Below, piece after piece: positions 46,950 through 58,749 of a DNA stretch of 64,000 nucleotides. The notes under the pieces are model-generated. The model searched no databases. It was not told the DNA's origin and was given only the letters and a program-made list of their open reading frames with translations. Each line of letters starts with the position of its first letter. The stretch's first letter is position 1. The stretch is taken from positions 51,761,890 to 51,825,889 of the forward strand of contig OX104134.1 in assembly GCA_944470555.2 (NCBI GenBank), read 5' to 3'. The DNA comes from Heterobilharzia americana (lineage: Eukaryota; Platyhelminthes; Trematoda; Strigeidida; Schistosomatidae). A program made the translations under genes and the position numbers.

Positions 46950-49900
46950 TGTCTCTTGGGTTCCTCGTGGAATATAGGGCTTCAGTAGCACGTCTCCATT
47001 TCACTCCATTCTCTGCAGTCTTTTCAACCTGGCTCCACGACTGCCCACAACTTTTCGTTTCTTCCTCACATCATCTCCTCCATGTTACTCTTGCCTCGGA
47101 CGCTTAATTCGTCGTTACCCATGAGGGCTCCACTCGACGACCTGACCTGGTGCATGATGTCCCCAATCGGTCTTCTCAGTGTATGCCAAATCCAATCCAT
47201 CTCCACTTTCTTCTGCATATTTGTTGGGCGATGGGTTCCTGGATGGTTCGTTGACAGCCAGCCAACCAGCCAGAGTTCCTTCTTGCTTATTCTTTCTGCC
47301 CATCTGATCTGATCTGATCTTCAGCATCTAGTGAGTGTAGGCGGCAGCTGTTGATGAATGTCTGTAGTTTGTTGGAAATGCTTTTCGTAACGCGCCAAGT
47401 CTCTCAACCATCACATAGAAGCACTGACTTGCTTGACCGAGTCAGTCTTGAAAATCCGGATCTTGTTAACACTTTATACTGAGTGAAGTGGAGTGCAGTA
47501 GATCTCCACACTGCTTTCAGAATAATGAATGCCTGTCTTGCTGTCTTTCCGATCCCGACCAGCTTTGACATCCTCATCTGTGCCGCCGCTGCCGCCACCT
47601 GTAGTTGAAACGATGCTGCCTAGGTATGTAGGTGAAAGAGACTACTTCCTTTAGATTTCTTCTGTTGATGGTGATTGGTGCTTGTTGTTGATTCTGTTGT
47701 TGGTTGGGTATCTTCACCACCTCTGTCTTCTCTACGTTCACCTGAAAGAAGTCCCATCCTCGCTGCCCTACCCTGCCCTGCCTCTTCTGTCAACCTGTTG
47801 GTTTTCGCCTGTAGATCTTCGAGCTTGTGCGACACTAGTCATAAATCGTCACCGGCGAGATCCAAATCTTCTTCAGGGGCCTTTCCATTGGTCCAGCCAG
47901 CGTATACCCCTCTTCTCACAGCTCCTCACGGTTCGCCACATGATCCAGTCCAGTCCAGTCGACCACAGTCAGGAAGATCATCTGTGATAGTAGGCGGCAG
48001 TCTTGTCTTACCTACCAACCTGTCTTCACTTCAAAGGCGTCACTGAGCTTTCCATTGTGAATCACTTGGCATGTGGCATCATCTCATCATGTAGCTGCTG
48101 TTGAATGAGGTTGATAAAGGTTTGTGGAGCTAAAACCGTAGTATTGAAGCAGCTGTCAAATTACTTCTCAGTCGACACTGTCGAAGGCCTTTTCAAAATC
48201 GATGAAGTTCAGGTAGATTTGGGTTGACTGCCATTCTACACTCTGTTCTATGATGATGCGTGGCGTGGCTTTGGAATTTGGTCCGCACATGATTTGTTCT
48301 TCCTGAAGCCAGCCAGCCAGCCTGTTCCAGTCGTAATTTTGAATGCGTAGCATCTTTTAGTCTCTCCAGGATCATGCGGCCTAATATTCTGCTTGCTTTG
48401 GATGGACAGGAACAGAAGCATGATTCCGCGTCAGTTCCTGCAAAGACTTAGATCTCCTTTCTTTGGGAATTCGACAAGGTGGCCCTTCTTCCAATCAACC
48501 GGTAGGTACATTTCCTCCCTTCCCTTCAAACCTTCTGCAATGGTGGTGTGAGCATGTCCGCTGTTGTCTGTGTGTCTGTATTCAGTGCTTCTGGAGGAAT
48601 TCCATCTGGTCTTGCTGCTTTCCCGGATTTCAGCAAGTTCATGGCGTTCAAAGATAGAGGTAGGAAATTATTAATTGAGGTACTAGATAGCGTGTGGGAA
48701 TCAGGTAGTGTATGCGAAATGGTGTACTTCACTGATCATGTCAGTCTATAAGAATGGAGAGAAACCTTCTTGTGACAGTTATAGGGAAATTAGATTTCAG
48801 CGACTTTATGGAGTCCAGGACTTCACTTCTGCTTTTGTCGGAGGGCTTGTGTTCACTGGTAATTCTGTGTCTGGTTTGCTGGTGGTATTTCTGGAGAAGT
48901 TGCAGGTGGTGGTCGATTCGAGAGTTTTCTGAGTTGGTCAGCCGATCATTTCCGTTGTTTCTCCTCTTCGGTAATTAGGTTCCCATCACTCTCATTGGTT
49001 TCATCTGGGTTGATCTCTTCTCTCCTAGATAGTAACCTGGTTATTTGATATAATTTTGTCAGGTCTGTATCTCTCCTACCTGTAACCTGTTCTGGTTCAC
49101 TTGCCAGTGTGTCGTAGAAGTGTCTTTTATCTTTGCGCGCACTCTTCTTCACCTCTTTGTCCAGTGTAGTGTTTTATGGGTTGTGTTCACCCCCTCTTTT
49201 CGTTGTTCATCCCTGAATTGCAGTACACGGGTTCATCTTCTGCTTCACCATCACCATCTTCCTCTCCCTCCTCTATCAGCTTCCTGGTGTCTGTCGAGAT
49301 CCATTCCTTGTCTCGTCCCTTCTTCTTCCTCCCTAACACGGTTATGCAGGTTTCCTTCCACATAGCTTTCAAAGAGTGCCAGTGTTCTTGCACGCAGGTT
49401 TCCTCGGAGATATTGCTTAATGTCTCCCATTTTTTCCTGATGGCTGGCTGACGTGTTAATGTCCTTCGTAGTTTCACCCTTCAGTTCACTTTCTCTTCTG
49501 GGTGTTGAATTTCAACTGTGGTCGTCTGTCACCAACTTCTTTGAAGGCTTTCAACTTGATTTTGGAGGTAGATTCCTTGCACTAGATGCACTAGTGAGTG
49601 GTGTGAACCTACATCTGCTCCCCTTCTTGATCTGATCTTGTGTCCAGTAGGCTGAGTGCATCTCCACCTTCTTCAGATTGAGATGAGGTAGACTTGATTT
49701 TCAGTGTGTCCTGGTGTCTGGTGAAACCCATGTCGCTGCCTTGTGAATATCCTTGTGTTTGTACACAGTGCCTCGCCTCCAATCACCAAATCGTTGAATG
49801 CGCAGAAGTCTGCAAACAGTTCTCCATTCTCGTTCATTTCACCGAGTGCCTCTCGACCCATGATGAGTTCTCTTCCTGTTTTGCCTGCTTCCAGTTTGGC

Positions 49901-50640
49901 GTTAAAACATGTCACCCATTAGAATGTGTTTTGATGTCGCCAACTGGGATGAGGTCATGTCCAGTGGTGATTGCAGTTGTCTGTAGAATTCCTTCTTCTT
50001 CTCTTCATCTGCTCAATTATTTGTGGGTGCGTAGCATAGCGTTGTATGATTGTGACTCTCCTTCCTTTTGAGTTGAATCTTGCTGTCATGATCCTGATGC
50101 TGCAGGAGGAGATTAGTTCCCACTGCATGAGAGAGAGCCTTCGATGCTGTTGGGGACATCATGATAGCCACTCCATAACTCATTGTGCTCGTGGTTGTCG
50201 TCTGGGCGACAATATGAGAGTAGATTATTGACCCTCCAGTTGACAGTTGGGAGAGTCCACTTCCATTCCATCTGCTGTCGCCGATTCCTGGTACTTCTAT
50301 GTTATATCTTCTCATTTCTTTTGCAATCTGTGCAGCCTTGCTAGGTTCATACATGGTGCGGACATCCCATGTCCCCATTCTTACTATCGCTTTTGTCGAG
50401 TGAAGAGAAGACAGATCGACCAATTGGTTTCCCGAAGACTTTCACCAACTGGCGTTGTTTCGTCTCTCCGATTCCAGCGAGGGATAATTTTATCTTTATT
50501 TTTTATATTTTCCTTGTGCTTTAGCGATTGGATTTGTTTTACGGGGTAGGGTTGCTAGCCCTATTCCCAAACTTGCCTCTTTATCGTGGCTTAGGACCGG
50601 CTAGTAGATAGTGAACTAGTTAACCCTGCGAGGTTAAAAG
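46950..50640 (-). mobile_element. RTE-clade element copy B2
   Basis: Same order as B1: 5' leader (50424-50583), endonuclease (50423-50013, 49915-49673), linker, RT pieces and 3' end with ATT-rich tail at about 46945. Between about 47329 and 50583 it is colinear with B1 without indels, with differences such as GAATGCGTAGC against GAATCCGTAGC, ACTGTGG against ACTATGG, and GAGGTAGAC against GAGGTCGAC. Its 3' part (46960-47250) instead matches B3 and B4, not B1. It has the same disrupted catalytic box. At the 5' side, 50584-50640 is related to 28660-28720 but diverged. Confidence 0.88.
50013..50423 (-). pseudogene. Endonuclease N-terminal part of RTE copy B2
   Basis: Translates to the same 136 residues as the B1 piece (28089-28499), including VRMGTWDVRTMYEPSKAA and GIGDSRWNGSG with D in place of the catalytic E. 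Identity of a dead coding region is the key observation for these copies. Confidence 0.8.
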
Positions 50641-51858
50641 TTTTATTAGCATCTATGTTATGGCTTGCTTTTACTTGGTGCGCGTAAACAGAACTTCTCA
50701 TCATTTTCACTTCATCCTCTCCAAACCATGTCGGTGAATGTTGTTGTATTAGGAGACCCTATGTAACTTGTTTCCTAGGAACAGTTAAATTGATAGATGC
50801 ATGGATTGATTTGATAATCAGTTTCGCTATGAGTAAAAGAGCAGTTTGGCTAGATAAACATATGTTGAAAACAACTTGAGCAAGTACGTATTTTCGGTGG
50901 TTTTTTAGCGGGCTTTACCATCACATTTAGGATTTACTCAACAGACATTTCATACCATTATGGTTAATAGAATTCAGGTTTGATTAAAAAAAATAGAGGA
51001 TAACAATAAAGGTGATGATATTCTGGAGAAATCATCTCAATGGTTTAAGCGCTTGTTTTCCAAGTACTGGGTCAAAGATCTAACACCCAATAAGATTTGG
51101 TCATCGAGCTGTAGGTTTAGTGTTTAGCGTTACTGATGTGCACACGTTTACTTGATTGCATTCTCTCACTTGTTTCCAACTGCAATTTGAATGTATGATT
51201 TTAGAGCCTTCTTTGTTACTTGTCTCATAGCTTCTTTTTGTCTTATGGTTCCCTAATTTCTATGCTTTTTAGTGTTTTTCTTTTTTTTCTGCTTGCCTTC
51301 TCTGTTGATTGAATATACGGCGACTAAAACCGTCATTCAGTAATACCAGTTTCTAAGCTGGAAATCTCCGCTTTTCTGTCAAATTTTGCGAAGTAGTAGT
51401 AATGATCGCTTTAGTAGCCAGAAATCAAACCGATATAAACACTGATAAAGTTATTCACCTCGAAAATCACTACCCAACAGTATCACTATCGAACAGGATT
51501 GGATATAGGACAGTGATAAGTGGTCTACTTGAACTATTTTTAAAGAAATTAAAGGCTATTTAAAAAGTATTCAAAATGTATATTACTAACAAAGCATTCA
51601 ACAGCACTTTCAAAAAATGTTACTGTCAGAAATAAACAGTGAACCTTAATAACCATATAATCACTGGAGTTTGTAGACGACATACGAACCATTTTTATTT
51701 GAACATGAAGGTTGGACTGTGATTTCTTAATCAACGATGACTTTGACGTTAAAGTCACTGCGTCCAAACATCTAATATGGTGGACGACGAGTGAGCTAAA
51801 ATCAAAGAATGGTAACCACCTTTCAGAAACCTGTAAAACTTATTTCTACTAGTTAAAT
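50641..51858. other. Unassigned spacer
   Basis: No gene recognised. The part near 51400-51850 could be a decayed upstream portion of the Penelope-like fragment, but no motif was found. Confidence 0.4.
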
Positions 51859-52210
51859 GTGCAGCACATACCTGAAGATTCATGTAATGTAAAGATAGAT
51901 TTGAATGCCAATAATGAGTTTATGGTATTTTTAGACGTATCGTTTCTCGTCACAAATGTGTGTCTGGTAGAAACAATGGATATAGTATGCAGCAAATTGA
52001 CAAATTCTTGTATAGAAATCTTAATTTCAGCTTCTGCATTGAAGGAGATTCTCTTAAGATGTACAATGAACGGACACTATCTCCAGCAAAGTTTCACAAA
52101 CGATGGGATCAATCCTAGCAGATTTTATACAGAAATTAAAAACGACTTTTCGATTGGCATAATTAGCGGGTTAGAATTTTACTCCCATCACGATAAGACG
52201 ATAAGTTTCT
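51859..52210 (+). mobile_element. Penelope-like reverse transcriptase fragment
   Basis: Reads VFLDVSFLVTNVCLVETMDIV, which fits the S.DV.SLFTNVPL.ETI block of Penelope-like RTs, and continues with LKEILLRCTMN and a NGHYLQQSFTNDGI segment where these RTs have FTFNG..Y.Q.DGVAMGSPLGP. Only this part of the palm is seen; catalytic YxDD and GIY-YIG endonuclease are absent. Penelope-like elements in Schistosoma are known to be associated with hammerhead ribozymes, though none is seen beside this fragment. Confidence 0.55.
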
Positions 52211-53830
52211 AGTTCTGAAGAACAGGAACGACGCGAGGATTATTTTGCCCACGTATTCTCTATCCGGCATCAGAAAAACCAAAACTCAAAACCACAACCC
52301 ACAAAAGGCCGCGTGTTACAGGCCTCAAGTTGATGTTCCATGGCCTACGACTGCAGTGATGGACAGAACACTTGGAGGAACAGCCGCACTGGCATCCGGC
52401 TACTCTTCGGTCGTCCGCTTTCCAGTTACCTTTTAAGTGGATCATCAAGTGGTATCTCCAACTCTTGCAAAAGTTAAGAAGGCCGTAAGTAATCTGAAAC
52501 AAGGAAGGGCAGCAGACTCTGATGAGCTAGCATCGAAGTTATTTAAGGATGGTAGTCGAGGGTCATTGGTCAGATTAGTGAAGTTGTTAGCTAGGGTACG
52601 GAAATCAGATATGACCATGAACTTTCTTTGACTGATCTCAATCGCTGATTGTACCAGTCTTCAAGAAAAGAGAGAAATTGTCTTGTGATCACCACACGGG
52701 AATCAGTTTGACGAACATAGTGTCTAGGAATCTAGATTCTATAATTATCAAACGTCTGAGTGGAGTTTGAGAAAAGTTAACTCAAGAGAACCAGGCAGGT
52801 TTCAGGCCTGGTCGTGAGTGTATCGACCATTTCTCCACCCTCCGCTAAATGTTGGGACACAGGCACACCTACCGGCGCCCAACATTAGCTGCACTTTTCG
52901 ACCAAAAGGCGGTATTCGACTTGGCCAACAGAGAGGTCTCACGGCAGTATCTCTCAATGAAGCGAGTGCTGGGTAAGTGCATCACTGCATCGGCGCCTAT
53001 GGTGAGTTGCATGTGTCGAGTGGTGTTCATCCTTATTTAGTTTCTTTCACAGACGTAGTTATGAGGGTCCTTCTCTCTTCGGGTAACTTAACAAGAACTG
53101 ACTTTGCCACAGGAGACGTTTTAGCAGACCTAGAGTAGGCAGATCGCACAATCGTGTCAAGTGAAAATCCGGACAACATGCAGAGTTTTCAAGTCACCTT
53201 GAGTGACAATCGGAGACCGCTTAGGTTACGTTTCGCACCACCCAATAAAATTGTTGCTTGAGGACTGTTCTTCGTTGGTACATCATCTGACAACGTGGAG
53301 CTTAGTGGTTGAACGTATTGGCCATTTCACTTAGTTGAGAAGTTGGACCAACCCTGTTGCGTCACTGACTTATAAAATCTTTTCTCCGATAAAGAAGGTT
53401 CGCTTTCCTTCGCCAACGTACTCTGTTTGTGGCCCTATGCGATATCCGACTACCTATGAATGGCAGAGCGTACCGTGCTGGAGTTCAACCCGTTCTGCTC
53501 ACTATATGGTTGTGAAATACTGCCAGTGAAGCTAGGATATATGAAAAGACTTCAGGCACTCGACGACTGATGCCTTTGTAGCCTAGGCCCTATGTCATGG
53601 TGTCACCACATCTGTGACACAGAGATCGGGCGTAGAGATCCAGGGAGGAGGGGACCGTCAGTTTATTACACGTGAACTCTCATCGACACAGGCGGCTGGG
53701 ACATGTGTTGTGCATGGCTAGTCACGATTTGGGATGTTGGTTGAGGTAGCAACAGGCTGGGAAGAGGTTAAAAATGAACAAACTGAAAGATGGAATCAGT
53801 CCATGAAGTTGTTTTTTGTCATACAATTTA
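52211..53830 (+). mobile_element. RTE (SR2-like) element G, endonuclease deleted
   Basis: The leader QNHNPQKAACYRPQVDVPWP (52280-52340) is joined directly to the linker (HLEEQPHWHPATL, about 52370). It then continues with the RT: VKKAVSNLKQGRAADSDELA, FKDGSRG, FDQKAVFDLANREVS, a stop inside the catalytic box (DLE*ADRTIV, about 53130), and C-terminal pieces to about 53790. The endonuclease coding region is missing, so the copy arose by internal deletion or recombination. Confidence 0.8.
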
Positions 53831-54717
53831 ACTTGAAGTGCTTACATATTGTGTGGCAGCTTGAAGCGCTATGCATTAAAGTCAGGTTCTACGTTGGTGT
53901 TGACTGGGTTGCATTTCATGACTAGTGTGAGGTATCATTTCCTTTACGAATAACTCCCCATCGAAGGCTTTTCACCAATAAATTGCATTTTCAAAATACA
54001 AACTATTGAGAAATCTAGTGCTGACAAATTAGCAACCTCAAAGTATCAAGAGGTGTTAATTAGTGAATGTAGGTGCAATAGTAACTATGGTATGGAATAA
54101 CCGCGTAGTAGAATTTGTGGAGTTTTAGACAAGTTATCACACTATTGATAGTGTGTATAATATTGAAGAAGAGAAAATGAATGATTATGCTAAACGGTCA
54201 ATTGTTGGATGGTAATTTCTTGAGAAAATATGGGAACACAAATTGGAAATGGAAGGTGACTAAGATTGTAGTAATAATAATGATAATCGTTTGTCAGGCG
54301 AACGAGCGGAAGGTTCATCTTTGCATAGAAAACTTATGCAGATGGTCAAGGCAAAAAAGAGTCTGTACGAATTCCTTTTGATCATACAAGCTCGGCTTAT
54401 TCATGTAGATACTGTTCGCTTCTCTTGGATCTAAAAGGTGAACTTGTAGAGGATGGTTTACATCAGGAAGTATGTGATCACTTTGTAGGCATTTCTATTA
54501 TAGACTTGGTGACCATTGTTATTTGCTCAATCATGACGGGTGATATTCGGCACTTAGGGGGTCGACTTACCTAACTGTACTCCCAATGTAACTGGAGCAG
54601 TCTAACTGATGAATACACATGGAGAATGTGATGTCAGGTAGTTTTTCTTTGATTCCAAAGTCATCACCGGTCAACTGTAGAATACACAGCATAACTTTGC
54701 ATCCCATAGGAGGTGCT
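53831..54717. other. Unassigned spacer
   Basis: No gene or repeat recognised. Confidence 0.4.
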
Positions 54718-55366
54718 TAAAGGAAGTAACCTCCTTCACCTATCCAGCAAGCACCACTGTTTAAACTACAGGCGGTACAGACGAGGATGTCGAAGTCAGA
54801 ATCGGAAAAGCGAGACAGGTGTTCATTAGCCTGAAACCAGTGTGGAGATCTTCTGCACTCAGTATGTGGAACAAGATCCGGATTTTCAACACCAACGTCA
54901 AGTCAGTGCTTCTGTATGGTTCACAGACTTGGTGCGTTACGAAAGGCATTTCCAACAAACTACAGACATTCATCAACAACTACTTACGCTCGCTACTGAA
55001 GATCAGATGGTCAGAAAGAATAAGCAACAAGGAGCTCTGGGAACGAACCTACCAAGAACCTATCACGCAACAAATATGCAGAAGGAAGTGGAGATGGATT
55101 GGATTTGGCATATACTGAGAAGACCGACTGGGAACATCAAGCGTCAGGCCCTTGAGTGGAACTCAGATGGGAAGCGACGAGTTGGGCGTCGGCGGTGAGG
55201 GTGACATGGAGGAGAACGTGCGAGGAGGAAGTGAGAGCTTGTGGGCTATCGTGGAGACAGGTTCAAAAGATTTCAGAGAACAGAGCTCACTGGAGACGTG
55301 CTACTGAAGCCCTATGTTCCATTAGGAACCCAAGGGACTAATAATAATAATAATAATAATAATATA
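54718..55366 (+). mobile_element. RTE (B-family relative) 3' fragment J with (TAA)n tail
   Basis: Reads LKEVTSFTYP, then TGGTDEDVEVRIGKARQVF, KIRIFNTNVKSVLLYGSQTW, ISNKLQTFINNYLRSLLKIRW, ISNKELWERTYQEP and RRKWRWIGFGIY, to HWRRATEALCSIRN. It ends in a TAA trinucleotide tail (55339-55363), the typical RTE 3' end. It is a 5'-truncated copy that is diverged from B1-B4 but less broken in this part. Confidence 0.85.
55339..55363. repeat. (TAA)n tail
   Basis: Eight trinucleotide units at the 3' end of fragment J. Confidence 0.9.
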
Positions 55367-55779
55367 TTATTGTCTCATTTGTTGTTAGTTTCCTTCTTAA
55401 GGTTTGTACAGTTTCATCTGAGGGGGTTATATAAGTTGCGTGGCAAGTTGTTCCGCCTTAAATTAATGTAATTTGCTACATGCAGATAGGTTTTGCGAGT
55501 TTGCAAGAAAGAGCAGGTTAAGAGGTTCTCTCTATAAACTAAGTAGGCTTAATCTAACTTCCTTTTTTTGATGTGATCGAGAGTAGAGATAAATGACGAA
55601 AGAACATGGAAGGAAAACTTACCTTCCGATGACTGTGTGCACATGGGACTTGATAAAATGGTTATTTTATATTGGAAAGTTTCTGGTAAGACAATATTTG
55701 TGGGAAGAAGCCACGAACAAAATGACGCATTACTTTGCGACAATTACCTGCCTAGAGTAACCGATATTATTATTACTGT

Positions 55780-56577
55780 CAAAATTATTTGTCCCTTGGG
55801 TTCCTCGTGGAATATAGGGCTTCAGTAGCACGTCTCCATTTCACTCCATTCTCTGCAGTCTTTTCAACCTGGCTCCACGACTGCCCACAACTTTTCGTTT
55901 CTTCCTCACATCATCTCCTCCATGTTACTCTTGCCTCGGACGCTTAATTCGTCGTTACCCATGAGGGCTCCACTCGACGACCTGACCTGGTGCATGATGT
56001 CCCCAATCGGTCTTCTCAGTGTATGCCAAATCCAATCCATCTCCACTTTCTTCTGCATATTTGTTGGGCGATGGGTTCTTAGTTGGTTCGTTGTTGGTTG
56101 GGTATCTTCGCCACCTCTGTCTTCTCTACGTTCACCTGAAAGAAGTCCCATCCTCGCTGCCCTACCCTGCCCTGCCTCTTCTGTCAACCTGTTGGTTTTT
56201 CGCCTGTAGATCTTCGAGCTTGTGCGACACTAGTCATAAATCGTCACCGGCGAGATCCAAATCTTCTTCAGGGGCCTTTCCATTGGTCCAGCCAGCGTAT
56301 ACCCCTCTTCTCACAGCTCCTCACGGTTCGCCACATGATCCAGTCCAGTCCAGTCGACCACAGTCAGGAAGATCATCTGTGATAGTAGGCGGCAGTCTTG
56401 TCTTACCTACCAACCTGTCTTCACTTCAAAGGCGTCACTGAGCTTTCCATTGTGAATCACTTGGCATGTGGCATCATCTCATCATGTAGCTGCTGTTGAA
56501 TGAGGTTGATAAAGGTTTGTGGAGCTAAAACCGTAGTATTGAAGCAGCTGTCAAACTACTTCTCGGTCCACGCTGTC
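55780..56577 (-). mobile_element. RTE copy B3, 3' part only
   Basis: Matches the 3' end of B2 (55800-56080 against 46960-47250) and then jumps, at about 56080-56100, past a stretch present in B1/B2 (a shared deletion with B4) into the RT region with the disrupted catalytic box (about 56236). It ends at about 56577 in the phrase GTCAAACTACTTCTCGGTC, where SR2-like sequence begins on the other strand. It has one extra T at about 56200 compared with B4. Confidence 0.85.
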
Positions 56578-57690
56578 CGTCAAAGATGCCCTCTCTTTCC
56601 ATTCGTATTCGATCTTATCAAAGATGTTCTCATGGTGGTCTCCTTCTCGTTACCTGACCACACAGGGGTTGACCTGACCACAGAAGTATTTTTGGTAGAC
56701 CTAAAATAAGCAGATGACAGTTCTGTTAGGTGAAGACGCTGACAAGATGCAGTCTTCTGAACACATTGAGCGGCAGTTTGAGCATGTTTGGGATGCGTTC
56801 CACACCACCCTAGTGCGAATTGTTGCTCCAGGACTGTTCTTCAACGGTACCCCGGCTAACAACGGAGAGTTAGGTGGTTGAATATGCTGATCACTTCACT
56901 TATCTGGGAAGTCGAATCAGCCCTAATTGCTCAGTAGCCGATGAAATTTCTACACGGATACAAAAGCTCGGTTGGCTTTCGTCAGCTTACGCCATCTGTG
57001 GCGCCGCTGCGGTATTCGAGTGTACTGTGCTACAGTCCTTTTTGTTCTACTGTAAGGCGGTGAAACATCACCATTAAGGGTAGAAAACATGAGGCTTCAA
57101 GTGTTTGATGACCGTTGCCTTCGCAGCATAAGCCGTGTTTCATGGTGTCACCAACAGAGTAATGCAGAAGACAGGCGTAGAGTTTTAGGGAGAAGAGGTA
57201 AGTTAGTCGATGCGGTCGTGAACGTTCATCGACTGAGATAGTTGGAGCCTGTGTTATGTATGCCTAACTACCGTCTGCCTTGTCACATAATGTCGGCTGA
57301 AGTAGGTTCAGGCCGGAAAAAGGCTTGGGACGGCCATACCAAAACATGGCTTCAATGCATGAAGTCCATGACTGTTGGTTTGAGCCATGTAGACAGATGC
57401 AGACTATCCCGTTGCGATCCTAAGGACAAGAGAAACCAGTGACTGGAGACTCTACGTGAAAGGACTCAGAATCGATGTCAGTGGTGTAGATGCGTTCACA
57501 CATTATCCTTATCATCATCATCTCATTCTCCCTTCCTCTCTTTTACCACTTTCTACTTTACTTCCCTTGACCGATCTTTCTTTCCTTCTTCACCTTCCAT
57601 TTTATTGCCCTGTTACTTGATGTGCTGATATGAGGTGTGGTAACTTGGACTGTTACGCAGTAATGCCTGGTCCTGTGTTGATCTTGATTC
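56560..57690 (+). mobile_element. RTE (SR2-like) 3' fragment H
   Basis: Starts within RT at VRQRCPLFPFVFDL, continues DVLMVVSFSLPDHTGVDL, has a stop at the catalytic box (DLK*ADDS, about 56700), then EYADHFTYLGSRISPNCSVADEIS, and WIRKKAWDGHTKTWLQCMKS-like text. The 3' UTR (57500-57690) shares GGTGTGGTAACTTGGACTGTTACGCAG and following bases with fragment F. Confidence 0.8.
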
Positions 57691-57694
57691 TTCA

Positions 57695-58740
57695 TTTTAT
57701 GGCCATGCATCATAGCTGTATAACAGGACAGAACGAACCACGGTGCAGTAAACCCCACTGCCTTCGAAAGATAGTCAGATATCTCACCAGTAAGCGCCAC
57801 AAATGACGCAAGTTGACAAATGCCAAACGGGCTTTCTGTATCTGAGCTGAGATTTCGTCGGCAACCACCCTGTTTGTGCTGGTGTAAGTAAGTGAAATGG
57901 TCGACACATTCAACTCCTTCACTCCTTACCATTAATCTGGGATTACTTGCAACAGACCATTCCTGCAGCATCATCTTACATTTGACAGGTGTCAGCGAGA
58001 CGCACGCCAAACATACTCAGATTTCTGTTCAACGCGTCCAGAAGACCCTGCTTCTTGTCAGCCTGTTCACCTAGCAGGTCAGTATCGTCTAAATACTCCA
58101 ATCCAACAAGAGTAGGGGGTACGTCAACCCCCGCGAAATCAAGCTTACCTAAAATTATGTCCATTAGTAAGTCTATGACGAAGTTGAATAGAAATAGTGA
58201 TAGTAAACGTCCCTGACAGACACCACTAGTTGCCATCAATTCACTTGACCACTCTCCATAAGCCGTGACACGGCTGCGTTAGTTCGAGTAGAAAGCTTTG
58301 ACTAGCATTATCTACTTACTCGGTAATCCCTTCACATTCAGACACTGCCACACCTCTCGGTTGACTGGGCCAAATGCCACCTTCAGGTTAGGTTTCGGCC
58401 ATTGGTCGGTAGGTATACCTGTGTTCCAGAATCTGTCCGAAGTAAAAGGTATGACCCATGCAAACTCGTTCAGTTCTGAAACCTGCCTGGTGTTCTAAAG
58501 TTCGCTTTTCTGGAGCTTCACTTAGGCGCCGGATAACTATGGACCCTAGGATCTTCGACGACATATCAACTGAATTCATTCCTCTATGACTATAAGAATG
58601 TCTTTTAATATAATACCAGCTTCTTTCGAAAATCAAAACAAGATATTTCTCGACGCTTCCGTGTGAAGGCCATAAATTCTTCAGCAGATTTAATCAGATT
58701 CTGTATTCAACTTCTTTCGGGACATCTGTAGCAACTATGG
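57695..58740 (-). mobile_element. RTE (SR2-like) RT fragment I
   Basis: On the minus strand: EHQAGFRTERVCMGH (about 58495), GQILEHRYTYRP, SGVCQGRLLSLFLFNFVIDLLM (about 58230), the catalytic box LEYLDDTDLLGE (YLDD, about 58105), CKMMLQEWSV, VECVDHFTYL, and pieces to about 57700. It lies tail-to-tail with fragment H, but the two are only moderately similar. Confidence 0.8.
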
Positions 58741-58749
58741 TTCGGATGA

